Shown here piece after piece: positions 45,165 to 53,352 of a stretch of 64,000 bases of DNA. Where the stretch lies: positions 62,001-126,000 of the forward strand of contig NZ_JARHUJ010000001.1 in assembly GCF_029223285.1 (NCBI RefSeq), given 5' to 3'. Positions within the stretch are counted from its first letter, which is position 1; each line of letters opens with the position of its first letter. Origin of the DNA: Paraflavitalea sp. CAU 1676. GTDB lineage: Bacteria; Bacteroidota; Bacteroidia; Chitinophagales; Chitinophagaceae. A model generated the notes under the pieces. The model did no database searches and was not told the origin of the DNA. It was given only the letters and a program-made list of their open reading frames with translations. The translations under genes and the position numbers were made by a program.

Positions 45165-45833
45165 ATGTTGCAGGCTTCTACGCTCAAATTCCTCAAAGAC
45201 CTCAAGAAGAACAACGATAAATCCTGGTTCGATACCCATCGTCCTCAATACGAGACAGCCAAAAAAGACTTTGGCCAATTCATTCAGCAGTTGATCGATA
45301 AGCACAGCAAACAGGATCCTACCATCAAAGAACTCACCGCTAAAGAATGCCTGTTCCGCATCAACCGCGATGTTCGTTTCTCCAAGGACAAAAGTCCCTA
45401 TAAAACCAACTTCGGCGCCAGCATCAACCGTGGCGGTAAGAAATCGATCTATGCGGGCTATTATTTCCACTGCGAACCCGGGCAAAGCTTTGTTGGCGGA
45501 GGTATCTGGATGCCCATGCCCCCGGAGATGAAGAAAATACGTCAGGAGATCGACTATTGCCTCGACGAGTTCAAGAAGATACTGGCCAATAAGAAATTCC
45601 AGGCTGTATATGGAACCTTAGACCAGGGGGAAGAGTTTTCGCTGAGCCGCGTGCCCCAGGGCTTTGAGAAGGACAATCCCGCAGCCGAATACCTGAAGCT
45701 CAAGAGCTGGCTGGCTACGCAGGAGCTAAAGGACAGTGACCTTACTTCGGATGGGCTGGTCAAAAAAGTGACTACGGCTTTCGAGGCCTTGCAGCCCCTT
45801 ATTGCGTTCCTCAACCGGGCTTTGGATGAATAA
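45165..45833 (+). CDS. DUF2461 (TIGR02453) family protein
   Basis: A 222-residue protein with the family start MLQASTLKFLKDLKKNNDKSWFD, then LFRINRDVRFSKDKSPYKTNFGA, GYYFHCEPGQSFVGGGIWMP and the C-terminal FSLSRVPQGF-KDNPAAEYLKLKSW block. The family is widespread and its function unknown. The ATG at 45165 starts the conserved part. It ends next to the terminator shared with convergent asd. Confidence 0.88.
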   Translation: MLQASTLKFLKDLKKNNDKSWFDTHRPQYETAKKDFGQFIQQLIDKHSKQDPTIKELTAKECLFRINRDVRFSKDKSPYKTNFGASINRGGKKSIYAGYYFHCEPGQSFVGGGIWMPMPPEMKKIRQEIDYCLDEFKKILANKKFQAVYGTLDQGEEFSLSRVPQGFEKDNPAAEYLKLKSWLATQELKDSDLTSDGLVKKVTTAFEALQPLIAFLNRALDE

Positions 45834-45858
45834 AAAAAGTCCCGCCATGCGGCGGGAC
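45830..45858 (-). terminator. Terminator of asd
   Basis: GTCCCGCC and GGCGGGAC form an 8-bp stem with a 4-nt loop; read on the minus strand it is followed by TTTTTTTATT. It ends the asd transcript and overlaps the last codon of the convergent DUF2461 gene. Confidence 0.85.
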
Positions 45859-45890
45859 CGGGAATATGGCTATACGTTCCCTCTAAAATA

Positions 45891-46898
45891 TTACAACAGG
45901 TTTTTGGAAACCAGGTATTCTGCGATCTGAACGGCATTGGTAGCGGCACCTTTACGCAGGTTGTCGCTCACCACCCACATGTTGAGGGTATTGGCCTGTG
46001 TTTCATCACGGCGCAGACGGCCAACGAATACCTCATCACGATCGTGTGCATCTTTCGGCATGGGGTATTGCTGGGTGGCGGGATCATCTACCACAACAAC
46101 ACCGGGCGACTGGCTCAACAGGGTGCTTACTTCATCCAGCTTGTAATCATCGGCAAACTCCACATTCACGCTTTCACTGTGTCCGCCTACTACGGGGATA
46201 CGTACGGTGGTAGCAGTAACACGGATGCTGTCATCGCGCATGATCTTCTTGGTCTCATTGACCATCTTCATTTCCTCTTTGGTGTAACCATTGTCGAGGA
46301 ATACATCGATCTGTGGGATCACGTTGAGATCAATGGGATATTTGTAGGCCATTGGGTATTCGTTGTTGGACCCTTTTTCCGCTTTCGAGCGTTCACCGAA
46401 CATCTGATCAACGGCTTTCTTACCGGTGCCGGTTACGCTTTGGTAGGTAGATACTACGATACGTTTAATCTTATATTTCTTGTGCAGCGGGTTGAGCGCT
46501 ACAACCATTTGAATGGTAGAACAGTTGGGGTTGGCAATGATCTTATCGTCTTTACCCAGTGCATCGGCATTCACCTCGGGCACGATGAGTTTTTTGGAAG
46601 GATCCATTCTCCAGGCGGAGGAGTTGTCGATCACGGTGATACCTGCTTCTGCAAATTTGGGAGCCCACTCCAGGGAAGTACTGCCGCCAGCGGAGAAGAT
46701 CGCCACGGCGGGTTTAGCTGCAATAGCGTCGGTCATGCTCACGATCTTGAATCGCTTACCCTTGAATTCGACTTCCTTGCCCACTGATCTTTCAGATGCT
46801 ACTGGAATGAGTTCTGTAACGGGGAAATTGCGCTCGGCTAATACCTGCAACATTTTGGTGCCTACAAGGCCGGTGGCGCCTACTACTGCAACTTTCAT
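45891..46898 (-). CDS. asd: Aspartate-semialdehyde dehydrogenase
   Basis: A 335-residue enzyme that reduces aspartyl phosphate to aspartate semialdehyde, the branch point to lysine/diaminopimelate, threonine and methionine. It has the NADP-binding VAVVGATGLVG start, the catalytic Cys126 in NPNCST, the QSVTGTGKKAV block and the active-site His in RIPVVGGHSESV. The ATG at 46898 is the family start; the longer open frame to 47012 runs through a terminator. Upstream on the same strand are a promoter, a 20-codon leader ORF and a terminator with a possible antiterminator, so asd appears to be controlled by attenuation. No second promoter is apparent between that terminator and the gene. Confidence 0.95.
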   Translation of the reverse strand: MKVAVVGATGLVGTKMLQVLAERNFPVTELIPVASERSVGKEVEFKGKRFKIVSMTDAIAAKPAVAIFSAGGSTSLEWAPKFAEAGITVIDNSSAWRMDPSKKLIVPEVNADALGKDDKIIANPNCSTIQMVVALNPLHKKYKIKRIVVSTYQSVTGTGKKAVDQMFGERSKAEKGSNNEYPMAYKYPIDLNVIPQIDVFLDNGYTKEEMKMVNETKKIMRDDSIRVTATTVRIPVVGGHSESVNVEFADDYKLDEVSTLLSQSPGVVVVDDPATQQYPMPKDAHDRDEVFVGRLRRDETQANTLNMWVVSDNLRKGAATNAVQIAEYLVSKNLL

Positions 46899-46964
46899 GG
46901 TGTGTTGATTGGCTTGTTTATAGTTTATGAATAATGACTTTTTCGCTCGCTGACTGATGAAAGC

Positions 46965-46996
46965 AAAACGGCCTTCCTGGTGGGGAAGGCCGTTTT
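46965..46996 (-). terminator. Leader terminator (attenuator) upstream of asd
   Basis: AAAACGGCCTTCC and GGAAGGCCGTTTT form a perfect 13-bp stem with a 6-nt loop. On the minus strand the stem ends in TTTT, and it lies 66 bp before the asd ATG and 26 bp after the leader-ORF stop. Bases 46983-46990 (RNA GCCUUCCC, mostly in its 5' arm) are fully complementary to RNA GGGAAGGC at 47026-47033, the last codons of the leader ORF, so an alternative antiterminator can form. Confidence 0.75.
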
Positions 46997-47022
46997 GAAT
47001 ATCGTAGCACACAAAGCAGTAC

Positions 47023-47085
47023 TTAGCCTTCCCAATGTCTGGATTGCTTCTTCGTGCGCTTTGTATGTTTCATCATTTTTTGCAT
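47023..47085 (-). CDS. Candidate leader peptide of the asd attenuator (20 aa)
   Basis: A 20-codon ORF begins 9 bp after a promoter -7 element and ends with TAA. The peptide begins MQKMMKHTKR and goes on TKKQSRHWEG: Met at 1, 4, 5; Lys at 3, 6, 9, 12, 13; Thr at 8, 11, so half of it is Met, Lys or Thr, the products of the aspartate pathway. Stalling at these codons would leave codons 18-20 free to pair with the terminator arm and let RNA polymerase reach asd; smooth translation to the stop would cover them and allow termination. A second pairing is possible between codons 7-10 (CATACAAAGC, 47058-47067) and GCTTTGTGTG after the stop (47008-47017), 10 bp with one G-U. Translation is not proven. 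Confidence 0.6.
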   Translation of the reverse strand: MQKMMKHTKRTKKQSRHWEG

Positions 47086-47094
47086 AACGAGCAG

Positions 47095-47126
47095 CAAAAG
47101 TAGTCCCCAAATACAGAATCCGCAAA
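47095..47126 (-). promoter_or_regulatory. Promoter TTTG-N20-TACTTTTG of the asd leader
   Basis: On the minus strand TTTG (47126-47123), exactly 20 bp, then TACTTTTG (47102-47095) match the Bacteroidota consensus. The start of transcription is expected near 47088-47090, a few bases before the leader ATG at 47085. Confidence 0.75.
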
Positions 47127-47417
47127 TATTTTATTAAAAAAGAGAAAATACTTTCTGCCGGCCGGCGCCATTACAATGGGTATCAAAGTGTTCAAAGTGA
47201 AGGATAAACCGGATGACATAGGCATTGGTCGCCTGGTCGGCGATAGGCCTGCCGGCCACGCCAAAGGCACGGCGGGCAATGCTTCATGTGCTGATGAGTG
47301 CGCTAAAACAGCTCACGCAAGTATTATAAATTATTTTATTATTTGTTGACGGCTACTTATTTTCATACTACCAGGCGGTTTCGGATAACCGTCATATCCT
47401 CATGAAAAACATAACCA

Positions 47418-49130
47418 ATGACTATACGACTGCTTGCTGCATTGTTATTGCTGCCTGCTTCCTTATTGCATGCCCAGCCCGCTCAACGATTCGCGATCCT
47501 CATTACTGAATTGATGCCGGACCCTTCGCCGCCTGTTGGTCTACCCGCTCAGGAGTATATCGAGCTGAAGAATGTTTCTCAACGACCAGTCAACCTGCTG
47601 GGATGGAAGCTCAGTGACGGAGCCTCCACAGCCAACATCAACGTTGCCTTTATATTGGAGCCCGATAGCCAGGTGGTCATCTGCAGCCATTCGGCCGCCT
47701 CCATGTTGAGTGCTTTTGGTTCCTGTATCGGGGTCAGCAATTTTCCCTCCCTGAACAACGATGCGGATGTTATAACGCTTTATTCTCCGGAAGGTGCTAC
47801 CATTCACGCGGTGGCCTATAGCGACCAATGGTACCAGAACAGCGTTAAGATCAATGGTGGCTGGAGTTTGGAGATGATCGATGCGGCCAATCCCTGCACG
47901 GCTGCCGCCAACTGGAAGGCTTCCACACATCCTGGCGGAGGTACACCCGGCAAGGATAATTCCGTAAAAGGCATCAATGCCGACGATATGCCGCCAACCG
48001 TTGTAAGTACCTACGCACCAGATAGCCTTACCTTGCTGGTGCTGTTTAATGAATCGCTCGATAGCCTGCAGGCTGCTATACCCGCTTATTACGCTCTCGA
48101 CCAGGGTATGGGGCATCCTCTCTATGCCGAACCTCAGCCTCCCCTTTTCCGGAACGTATTGCTTACCTGGGGAAGTCAGCTAAGTACAAGTGTGTCGATG
48201 CTCACCGTAAGGAACATTACCGATTGCAGCGGTAACCCTATAGGAGCAGGTAATACTGCGAAAGCGGCTTTGGCACAACCCGCCAGCCCCGGAGACCTGG
48301 TCATTAATGAATTGTTATTTAACCCGCCTGGCGGAGGGGTGGATTACATTGAGTTGTACAATCGCAGTAACAAAGCGATAGACCTTAAACAATTGTATGT
48401 AGCCAATCGTTTGTCCACCGGCAAGTTTACGAACATACACCAATTGACGTCTAATTCAAACCTGCTGTTCCCGGGCGACTACCGGGTACTGACAGAAGAC
48501 GGCCAATGGGTGCAACAGCAATATATAGGGGCCATGCACGAGGCGCTATTGCAAATGGAGGCGTTGCCTTCGCTGCCCGATGATCAGGGCCACCTGGTAT
48601 TGATGGACGCACAGGAGGTGGTGATCGACGAATTGCAGTATAATAAAAGCTGGCATTTTGCTTTGCTGGGCAGCGATGAAGGGGTAGCGTTGGAACGAAT
48701 AGATTATAGCCAGTCTGCCCAAAACAGCCAGAACTGGATGTCGGCCGCCTCCACGGCGGGGTTTGGTACACCGGGCTATCGCAATTCGCAGTTCAGGGCC
48801 GATCTGCAGGCGAAGGGAATGATACGGCTTACGCCCACCCTCTTCTCGCCCGATCATGATGGCAGGGACGACTTTGTAAGTATCCAGTATCAAATGGCGG
48901 AAGCTGGCTTTGTGGCCAATATCACCTTCTTTGATGCAGCAGGTGCACCAGTAAGGCACCTGGCGCGCAACGCCACGCTGGGCATGGAGGGAACTTTCAG
49001 GTGGGATGGGTTGGATAATGAAAGGCGCCGGTTACCACCGGGCAATTATATCATGTATGCGGAATTGTTTAACGGACAAGGGAGAACAAAAAAGTTCAGG
49101 AATACTGTAACATTAATACGTCACCTATAA
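47418..49130 (+). CDS. Secreted protein with two lamin-tail domains
   Basis: A 570-residue exported protein (signal peptide about 1-19). It holds one lamin-tail domain at about 25-165 (LITELMPDPSPPVGLPAQEYIELKN-like start), a short Ig-like segment (about 190-280), a second lamin-tail domain at about 290-440 (LVINELLFNPPGGGVDYIELYN) and a FlgD-like Ig domain at the C-terminus (FSPDHDGRDDFVSIQY, WDGLDNERRRLPPGNYIMY). Such modules are common in large Bacteroidota surface proteins, where they probably support adhesion or anchor enzymes. No catalytic motif is visible, and there is no typical T9SS sorting tail. Confidence 0.8.
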   Translation: MTIRLLAALLLLPASLLHAQPAQRFAILITELMPDPSPPVGLPAQEYIELKNVSQRPVNLLGWKLSDGASTANINVAFILEPDSQVVICSHSAASMLSAFGSCIGVSNFPSLNNDADVITLYSPEGATIHAVAYSDQWYQNSVKINGGWSLEMIDAANPCTAAANWKASTHPGGGTPGKDNSVKGINADDMPPTVVSTYAPDSLTLLVLFNESLDSLQAAIPAYYALDQGMGHPLYAEPQPPLFRNVLLTWGSQLSTSVSMLTVRNITDCSGNPIGAGNTAKAALAQPASPGDLVINELLFNPPGGGVDYIELYNRSNKAIDLKQLYVANRLSTGKFTNIHQLTSNSNLLFPGDYRVLTEDGQWVQQQYIGAMHEALLQMEALPSLPDDQGHLVLMDAQEVVIDELQYNKSWHFALLGSDEGVALERIDYSQSAQNSQNWMSAASTAGFGTPGYRNSQFRADLQAKGMIRLTPTLFSPDHDGRDDFVSIQYQMAEAGFVANITFFDAAGAPVRHLARNATLGMEGTFRWDGLDNERRRLPPGNYIMYAELFNGQGRTKKFRNTVTLIRHL

Positions 49131-49160
49131 CTAATAAATAAAATTTAAACCACCTTCTGC

Positions 49161-49700
49161 ATGAAAAAGACATTCTTAGCATTTGCAACAGTGTCAACGC
49201 TGGTCTTATTCTCGTGTAAAGACAAAGCCAAAGAAGGAAGTGCGGATTCTACCACTTCTTCTACAGAACAAACCGCATCCGGATCCGATACCAAGGCGGC
49301 TACCAATGAACCTAAAACCTATAAGGTAACATTCTCGCCAGACACTCTTTACCTGGGTAAAGGCAAGGAACTGTTTGTAAAGATCAAGAATGCAAAAGCG
49401 GTTGCGCTGCAGGATCCCGATGGGAAGTCGGAAGGCATCGAGTTTACGTATGACCTGGAGCTGACCAACAAAAACCCAGTAGGTGGCAACAGTGTTTTCT
49501 TCACGCCCGGCGATTCCCGTCTTACGCTCGACAATGGCAACAACATTACCCAGTACACAGGGGTAGGCAATGGTGTTGATGCTGAATCAACGAAAGATAT
49601 TACGGGCATTACCTACAATATTCCGGCAGGTGCAAAGCCCAAAGCGCTCAACCTGTTTCATGATGGAACAAGGGTTGCTGTGGCAGTTACCGTAGAGTAA
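49161..49700 (+). CDS. Putative lipoprotein of unknown function
   Basis: A 179-residue lipoprotein (lipobox LVLFSC, Cys19) with a Ser/Thr/Ala-rich spacer at about 25-55 and a compact beta-rich domain (YKVTFSPDTLYLGKGKELFVKI, FTYDLELTNKNPVGGNSVFFTPGDSRLTL). I do not recognise the family. It starts 30 bp after the lamin-tail gene and may be cotranscribed. A strong bidirectional terminator follows. Confidence 0.72.
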   Translation: MKKTFLAFATVSTLVLFSCKDKAKEGSADSTTSSTEQTASGSDTKAATNEPKTYKVTFSPDTLYLGKGKELFVKIKNAKAVALQDPDGKSEGIEFTYDLELTNKNPVGGNSVFFTPGDSRLTLDNGNNITQYTGVGNGVDAESTKDITGITYNIPAGAKPKALNLFHDGTRVAVAVTVE

Positions 49701-49760
49701 AGGAAGGCCTTAGGCGTGCGCGGACCTTATTCCGTCGGCCAGCCTCCATGGCTACAACAT

Positions 49761-49800
49761 AAACGTAAAAGGGTCGCTGCGAGGCGACCCTTTTACGTTT
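49761..49800. terminator. Bidirectional terminator
   Basis: AAACGTAAAAGGGTCGC and GCGACCCTTTTACGTTT form a perfect 17-bp stem with a 6-nt loop. A/T tracts on both flanks let it work in both directions, between the convergent lipoprotein and PfkB-kinase genes. Confidence 0.9.
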
Positions 49801-49814
49801 ATTGCAATCCGGAC

Positions 49815-50744
49815 TTACGAGTTGGTGAGTTCGATATCGAAGTTGACGAGGTTTACAAATTGCTGGATACGCTGATCAATATCCGCCTGGGTGATCTCCT
49901 TTAAGCGCTGGGGACCGAATTTTTCCACGCAGAAAGATGCCATGGCAGAACCTACAATGATGGCCGTCTTCATGTTCTCGAAAGAAATGTCGCGGGTACG
50001 GGCGATATGGCCCATGAAGCCGCCGGCAAACGTGTCGCCTGCGCCGGTAGGATCGAATACTGATTCCAGTGGTAATGCAGGTGCAAAGAATACCTGGTCG
50101 CCATGGAACAGGAGGGCGCCGTGCTCGCCTTTCTTAATGATCAGGTATTTGGGCCCCATCTTCATGATCTCTTTGGCCGCTTTTACGAGGGAGAACTGGG
50201 CACTCAGTTGTCTTGCTTCACTATCGTTGACCATCAGCACATCTACCATTTTCAGGGTCTCTTCCAACTGAGGCATCGCTACTTCCATCCAGAAGTTCAT
50301 GGTGTCCATCACGATCAGCTTCGGACGGGTCTTCAGCTGGGTGATCACTTTCTTTTGGATAACCGGGTCGAGGTTGCCCAGCATCAGGAACTCTGCGCCC
50401 TGGTAGGATTCGGGTAACTGGGGATTGAAATCGAGCAGCACGTTGAGATCGGTAACCAGGGTGTCGCGCGTGTTCATATCCATATGGTAGCGGCCACTCC
50501 AGAAGAATGATTTCTTGTCAGGAACCACTTCCACGCCTTCGAGTTCCACACCTCTTTTTCTCAGTTCGTCCATTTCTTCTTTCGGGAAGTCGAAGCCTAC
50601 GATCGACACCTGCTTGATCGGCTGCACAAATTTGCTGGCCGCATAAGCTACATAAGTGGCAGAGCCACCTATGATCTGGTCGGTTTTACCAAAAGGTGTT
50701 TCGATAGCGTCAAAAGCCATCGTTCCTACAGAGATCAGAGACAT
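49815..50744 (-). CDS. PfkB-family sugar/nucleoside kinase
   Basis: A 309-residue ribokinase-fold enzyme. The N-terminal GGSATYVAYAASKF glycine motif and the C-terminal PfkB signature DPTGAGDTFAGGFMGHIA with the catalytic Asp in GAGD are intact. It phosphorylates a sugar or nucleoside with ATP; the substrate is not readable. Monocistronic on the minus strand. The 247-bp gap to tetR includes a small inverted repeat TATCCG/CGGATA at 50916-50932. Confidence 0.86.
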   Translation of the reverse strand: MSLISVGTMAFDAIETPFGKTDQIIGGSATYVAYAASKFVQPIKQVSIVGFDFPKEEMDELRKRGVELEGVEVVPDKKSFFWSGRYHMDMNTRDTLVTDLNVLLDFNPQLPESYQGAEFLMLGNLDPVIQKKVITQLKTRPKLIVMDTMNFWMEVAMPQLEETLKMVDVLMVNDSEARQLSAQFSLVKAAKEIMKMGPKYLIIKKGEHGALLFHGDQVFFAPALPLESVFDPTGAGDTFAGGFMGHIARTRDISFENMKTAIIVGSAMASFCVEKFGPQRLKEITQADIDQRIQQFVNLVNFDIELTNS

Positions 50745-50946
50745 AAAGTAGTTTGATATTTAGAATGTTTGATAAATATTCAGCGCGCAAACCTACACGA
50801 ATTTCCCCAGCTATGCGTAGGGAAGCAGATATATTAATATGCCTGAATATCTGTTGAGCTGGCTTATTGGCGGGTCGTTGCCGATGGGGCTGCGGGAGGC
50901 GTTAGCCTGAATCTTTATCCGCCAGACGGATAATTTAGAAATTTTC

Positions 50947-50962
50947 GCTAACAGGTGTTAGC
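50947..50962. promoter_or_regulatory. Operator palindrome GCTAAC-N4-GTTAGC before tetR-paaE
   Basis: GCTAACAGGTGTTAGC has the same 6-bp arms and 4-bp spacer as the palindrome before paaA (21550-21565); the spacer differs. It overlaps the expected -33 position of the tetR promoter. This suggests autorepression by the TetR protein and joint control of paaE and paaABCDGIY. Confidence 0.82.
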
Positions 50963-50969
50963 ACTTTAT

Positions 50970-50977
50970 TATCTTTG
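50970..50977 (+). promoter_or_regulatory. -7 element TATCTTTG of tetR-paaE
   Basis: A perfect TAnnTTTG, 14 bp before the tetR ATG, identical to the octamer of the paaA promoter. The palindrome ends 7 bp upstream of it. Confidence 0.75.
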
Positions 50978-50991
50978 ATCAATTACCGCTT

Positions 50992-51582
50992 ATGGCAAAG
51001 ATTAAAAGCAACCGGAACAGCACCCGCAAAGAGGTCATCATCACCGAGGCCGCTAAACTGTTCCGTGAAAAAGGTTTCAGCGCAACCTCTATGCGCGATC
51101 TGGCAGAACATGTGGGCGTGGAAGCCGCCAGTCTTTACAACCACATCAGTTCCAAAGCCGAGATCTTGCAGGAGATCTGTTTTAAGGTGGCCAACCTGTT
51201 TATGACGCATATCGAGGAAGTAGACAGTAGCCCGCAAAGCGCGATCGCCAAGATTGAGGCCATCTTACGCTTCCATATCCGCCAGATGATCGAACATTAT
51301 GAGGAGGTGTATGTAAGCGACCGCGAGTGGAAACACCTTACGGAGCCTTACATGCAAAATATGCAAAGCCAGCGGCGGGCCTATCGTCAACGGATCGCCC
51401 TCGTTATTGAAGAGGGTATCCGTAAAGGAGAGATCAAGGCCATAGATGCGCCTACCGCAGTCCTGATCATGCTGCATGCTGTAAGCGGTATCGAATCCTG
51501 GCACCGCAGTACCAAAAAGATCGAAGGGCACGTGCTGGAGGATAATATGGTTATGATCCTCGTAGAGGGGTTGAAGAAATAA
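50992..51582 (+). CDS. TetR-family regulator, candidate PaaR
   Basis: A 196-residue repressor with the N-terminal TetR helix-turn-helix (EVIITEAAKLFREKGFSATSMRDLAEHVGVEAASLYNHIS region) and a helical C-terminal ligand domain. It is transcribed with paaE (33 bp apart), and its promoter carries the palindrome also present at paaA. I infer that it represses phenylacetate genes and is released by a pathway intermediate, probably phenylacetyl-CoA, as TetR-type PaaR proteins in other bacteria are. The name is withheld because identity is not proven. Confidence 0.85.
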   Translation: MAKIKSNRNSTRKEVIITEAAKLFREKGFSATSMRDLAEHVGVEAASLYNHISSKAEILQEICFKVANLFMTHIEEVDSSPQSAIAKIEAILRFHIRQMIEHYEEVYVSDREWKHLTEPYMQNMQSQRRAYRQRIALVIEEGIRKGEIKAIDAPTAVLIMLHAVSGIESWHRSTKKIEGHVLEDNMVMILVEGLKK

Positions 51583-51615
51583 TCCGATCTGGCTACCGCT
51601 AAAAAAATAGATTGC

Positions 51616-52704
51616 TTGGCTACTCACTTCCATACACTTACCATTGCTGCCGTACAGAAAGAAACGCCGGAATGTATTTCGGTTACTTTCGATATTCCCG
51701 CCGATCTGCGGGATGCTTACCAGTTTAAGCAGGGGCAGAACATCACGCTGAAAACAGTCATTGCCGGAGAAGAAATAAGAAGGTCCTATTCCATTTGCAG
51801 CAGTCCGCTCGACAATGAATTGAAAGTGGCTATCAAATCCGTAGAGGCAGGCAGGTTTTCCTCCTGGGCCAATCAGCAATTGAAAAAAGGGGATATCGTT
51901 GAAGTGCTTCCTCCCACGGGCAGGTTCTTTACCGAGCTGGCTTCGGCGCATCAAAAGCAGTACCTGGCCATTGCAGCAGGCAGCGGCATTACCCCGATAC
52001 TTTCCATCATCAAAGCTACGCTCGCTATTGAACCACAAAGCCGGTTCACATTGATCTATGGCAACCGCAACCGGGCTTCGATCATCTTCCGCGAGCAGCT
52101 GGAGGCGCTGAAGAACCGCTATATGGGCAGGCTGGCCGTGCACCATGTACTCAGCCGTGAAAAGACCGACGCTCCCGTCAATCATGGACGTATCGATGCC
52201 GATAAATGTGAGCAGCTCAACAGGCTGATCAATTTAACTTCCATGGATGAGACCTTCCTCTGCGGTCCCGAATCGATGATCTTTTCTGTGAAAGACTGGC
52301 TGGAGGCCAAAGGGGTAGATAAGAAGAAGGTTCATTTTGAACTGTTTTCCACGCCCGGCGAATCGCACCAACCCGGTAAAACAATCCATAAACAGCAGGA
52401 AGGCGCTCCGTCGTCCGATAAGAAGAGCCAGGTTACTGTAAAGCTCGATGGGATCGCTTTCGGCTTCGACCTGAAATACGAAGGAGCGTCGATACTTGAC
52501 GCGGCCCTGCAGCAGGGAGCCGATCTTCCTTTTGCCTGTAAAGGCGGCGTATGTGCAACCTGCCGGGCCAGGCTCACCGAGGGCGAGGTGGAGATGGATA
52601 TTAATTACGCACTCGAACCTGAGGAGATAGCACAGGGATTCATCCTCACCTGCCAATCGCATCCACGTACGGAAAAAGTGGTGGTAGACTTCGACGTGCG
52701 GTAG
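51616..52704 (+). CDS. paaE: 1,2-phenylacetyl-CoA epoxidase reductase PaaE
   Basis: A 362-residue reductase that feeds electrons from NADPH to the PaaABC oxygenase. It has a ferredoxin-reductase FAD domain (RRSYSICSSP, KGDIVEVLPPTGRFF), an NAD(P)-binding domain (AIAAGSGITPILSI, LCGPESMI) and a C-terminal plant-type [2Fe-2S] domain with CKGGVCATCRA and the later Cys in LTCQSHP. No ATG is in frame; the start is TTG 51616. In most organisms paaE follows paaABCD; here it lies 29 kb away beside tetR, and the two units share an operator. Confidence 0.93.
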   Translation: MATHFHTLTIAAVQKETPECISVTFDIPADLRDAYQFKQGQNITLKTVIAGEEIRRSYSICSSPLDNELKVAIKSVEAGRFSSWANQQLKKGDIVEVLPPTGRFFTELASAHQKQYLAIAAGSGITPILSIIKATLAIEPQSRFTLIYGNRNRASIIFREQLEALKNRYMGRLAVHHVLSREKTDAPVNHGRIDADKCEQLNRLINLTSMDETFLCGPESMIFSVKDWLEAKGVDKKKVHFELFSTPGESHQPGKTIHKQQEGAPSSDKKSQVTVKLDGIAFGFDLKYEGASILDAALQQGADLPFACKGGVCATCRARLTEGEVEMDINYALEPEEIAQGFILTCQSHPRTEKVVVDFDVR

Positions 52705-52712
52705 AACAGCCT

Positions 52713-52720
52713 TATTTTTG
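52713..52720 (+). promoter_or_regulatory. -7 element TATTTTTG of the HAD hydrolase gene
   Basis: TATTTTTG fits TAnnTTTG and ends 4 bp before the ATG at 52725, the same spacing as for mnmD and rlmD. No good TTTG was seen 20 bp upstream. Confidence 0.5.
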
Positions 52721-52724
52721 ATCC

Positions 52725-53339
52725 ATGCAAAACATCCGGAACATTATTTTTGACCTGGGCGGTGTACTGCTCAATCTCGACATGCAAAAGACCGAAGATG
52801 CTTTTACCGCCATGGGGGTTAAGAATTTCAAGAGTTTATTTGCCCTTGGCCATGCGGCTTCTTTTTTCAAGGAATACGAGGTGGGCAGCATCGACGATGA
52901 GCAGTTCATCACTTCTTTACAGACGCTGGCCGGTATTGATGCCGGCAGGGAGGCTGTCATTGCTGGTTGGAATGCCATGTTACGCGATTTTCCGGCAGAA
53001 AGGATCGAACTACTGAAAGGGCTGAAGCAAAACTATCGCCTCTTCCTGTTCAGTAATACCAACGCTATTCACCTTCAATCTTTCCAAAAGACCTACAGCG
53101 ATACGTTTAGCGGCAACCTGCTCGATGACCTGTTCGAAAAGACCTGGTATTCGCATAGTATCAATATGCGCAAGCCCGATGTAAAGGCTTTCGAATATGT
53201 GCTGAAAGACGCTGGCCTGCAGGCGGCGGAGACAATGTTTATCGACGATGCATTGGTGAATGTAGAAGGTGCGCGGGCGGCCGGTATGCATGGCCATCAC
53301 CTGGAGCCGGGCAAATCGGTGCTCGATATTGCCTGGTAG
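52725..53339 (+). CDS. HAD-superfamily (IA) hydrolase, YihX-like
   Basis: A 204-residue haloacid dehalogenase-type phosphatase. Motif I is FDLGGVLLN (Asp10 nucleophile; Gly in place of the second Asp, as in YihX-like proteins), motif II is the Ser/Thr of LFSNTNAIH, motif III is the Lys in MRKPDVKAF, and motif IV is FIDDALVNVEGA. It should dephosphorylate a small sugar phosphate or similar metabolite. It begins 20 bp after paaE but has its own -7 element. Confidence 0.87.
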   Translation: MQNIRNIIFDLGGVLLNLDMQKTEDAFTAMGVKNFKSLFALGHAASFFKEYEVGSIDDEQFITSLQTLAGIDAGREAVIAGWNAMLRDFPAERIELLKGLKQNYRLFLFSNTNAIHLQSFQKTYSDTFSGNLLDDLFEKTWYSHSINMRKPDVKAFEYVLKDAGLQAAETMFIDDALVNVEGARAAGMHGHHLEPGKSVLDIAW

Positions 53340-53352
53340 GTTTCCGGAGACC

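Noticed and set aside
46925-47125. 66-codon minus-strand frame overlapping the asd leader
   Set aside because: It would begin upstream of the predicted transcription start and read through the terminator stem. The 20-codon frame that starts just after the promoter fits better.
47176-47349. 57-codon plus-strand frame in the gap between the asd leader and the lamin-tail gene
   Set aside because: No promoter element or family resemblance was seen, and the sequence is biased and partly palindromic; it could be a gene remnant, but I cannot support it.
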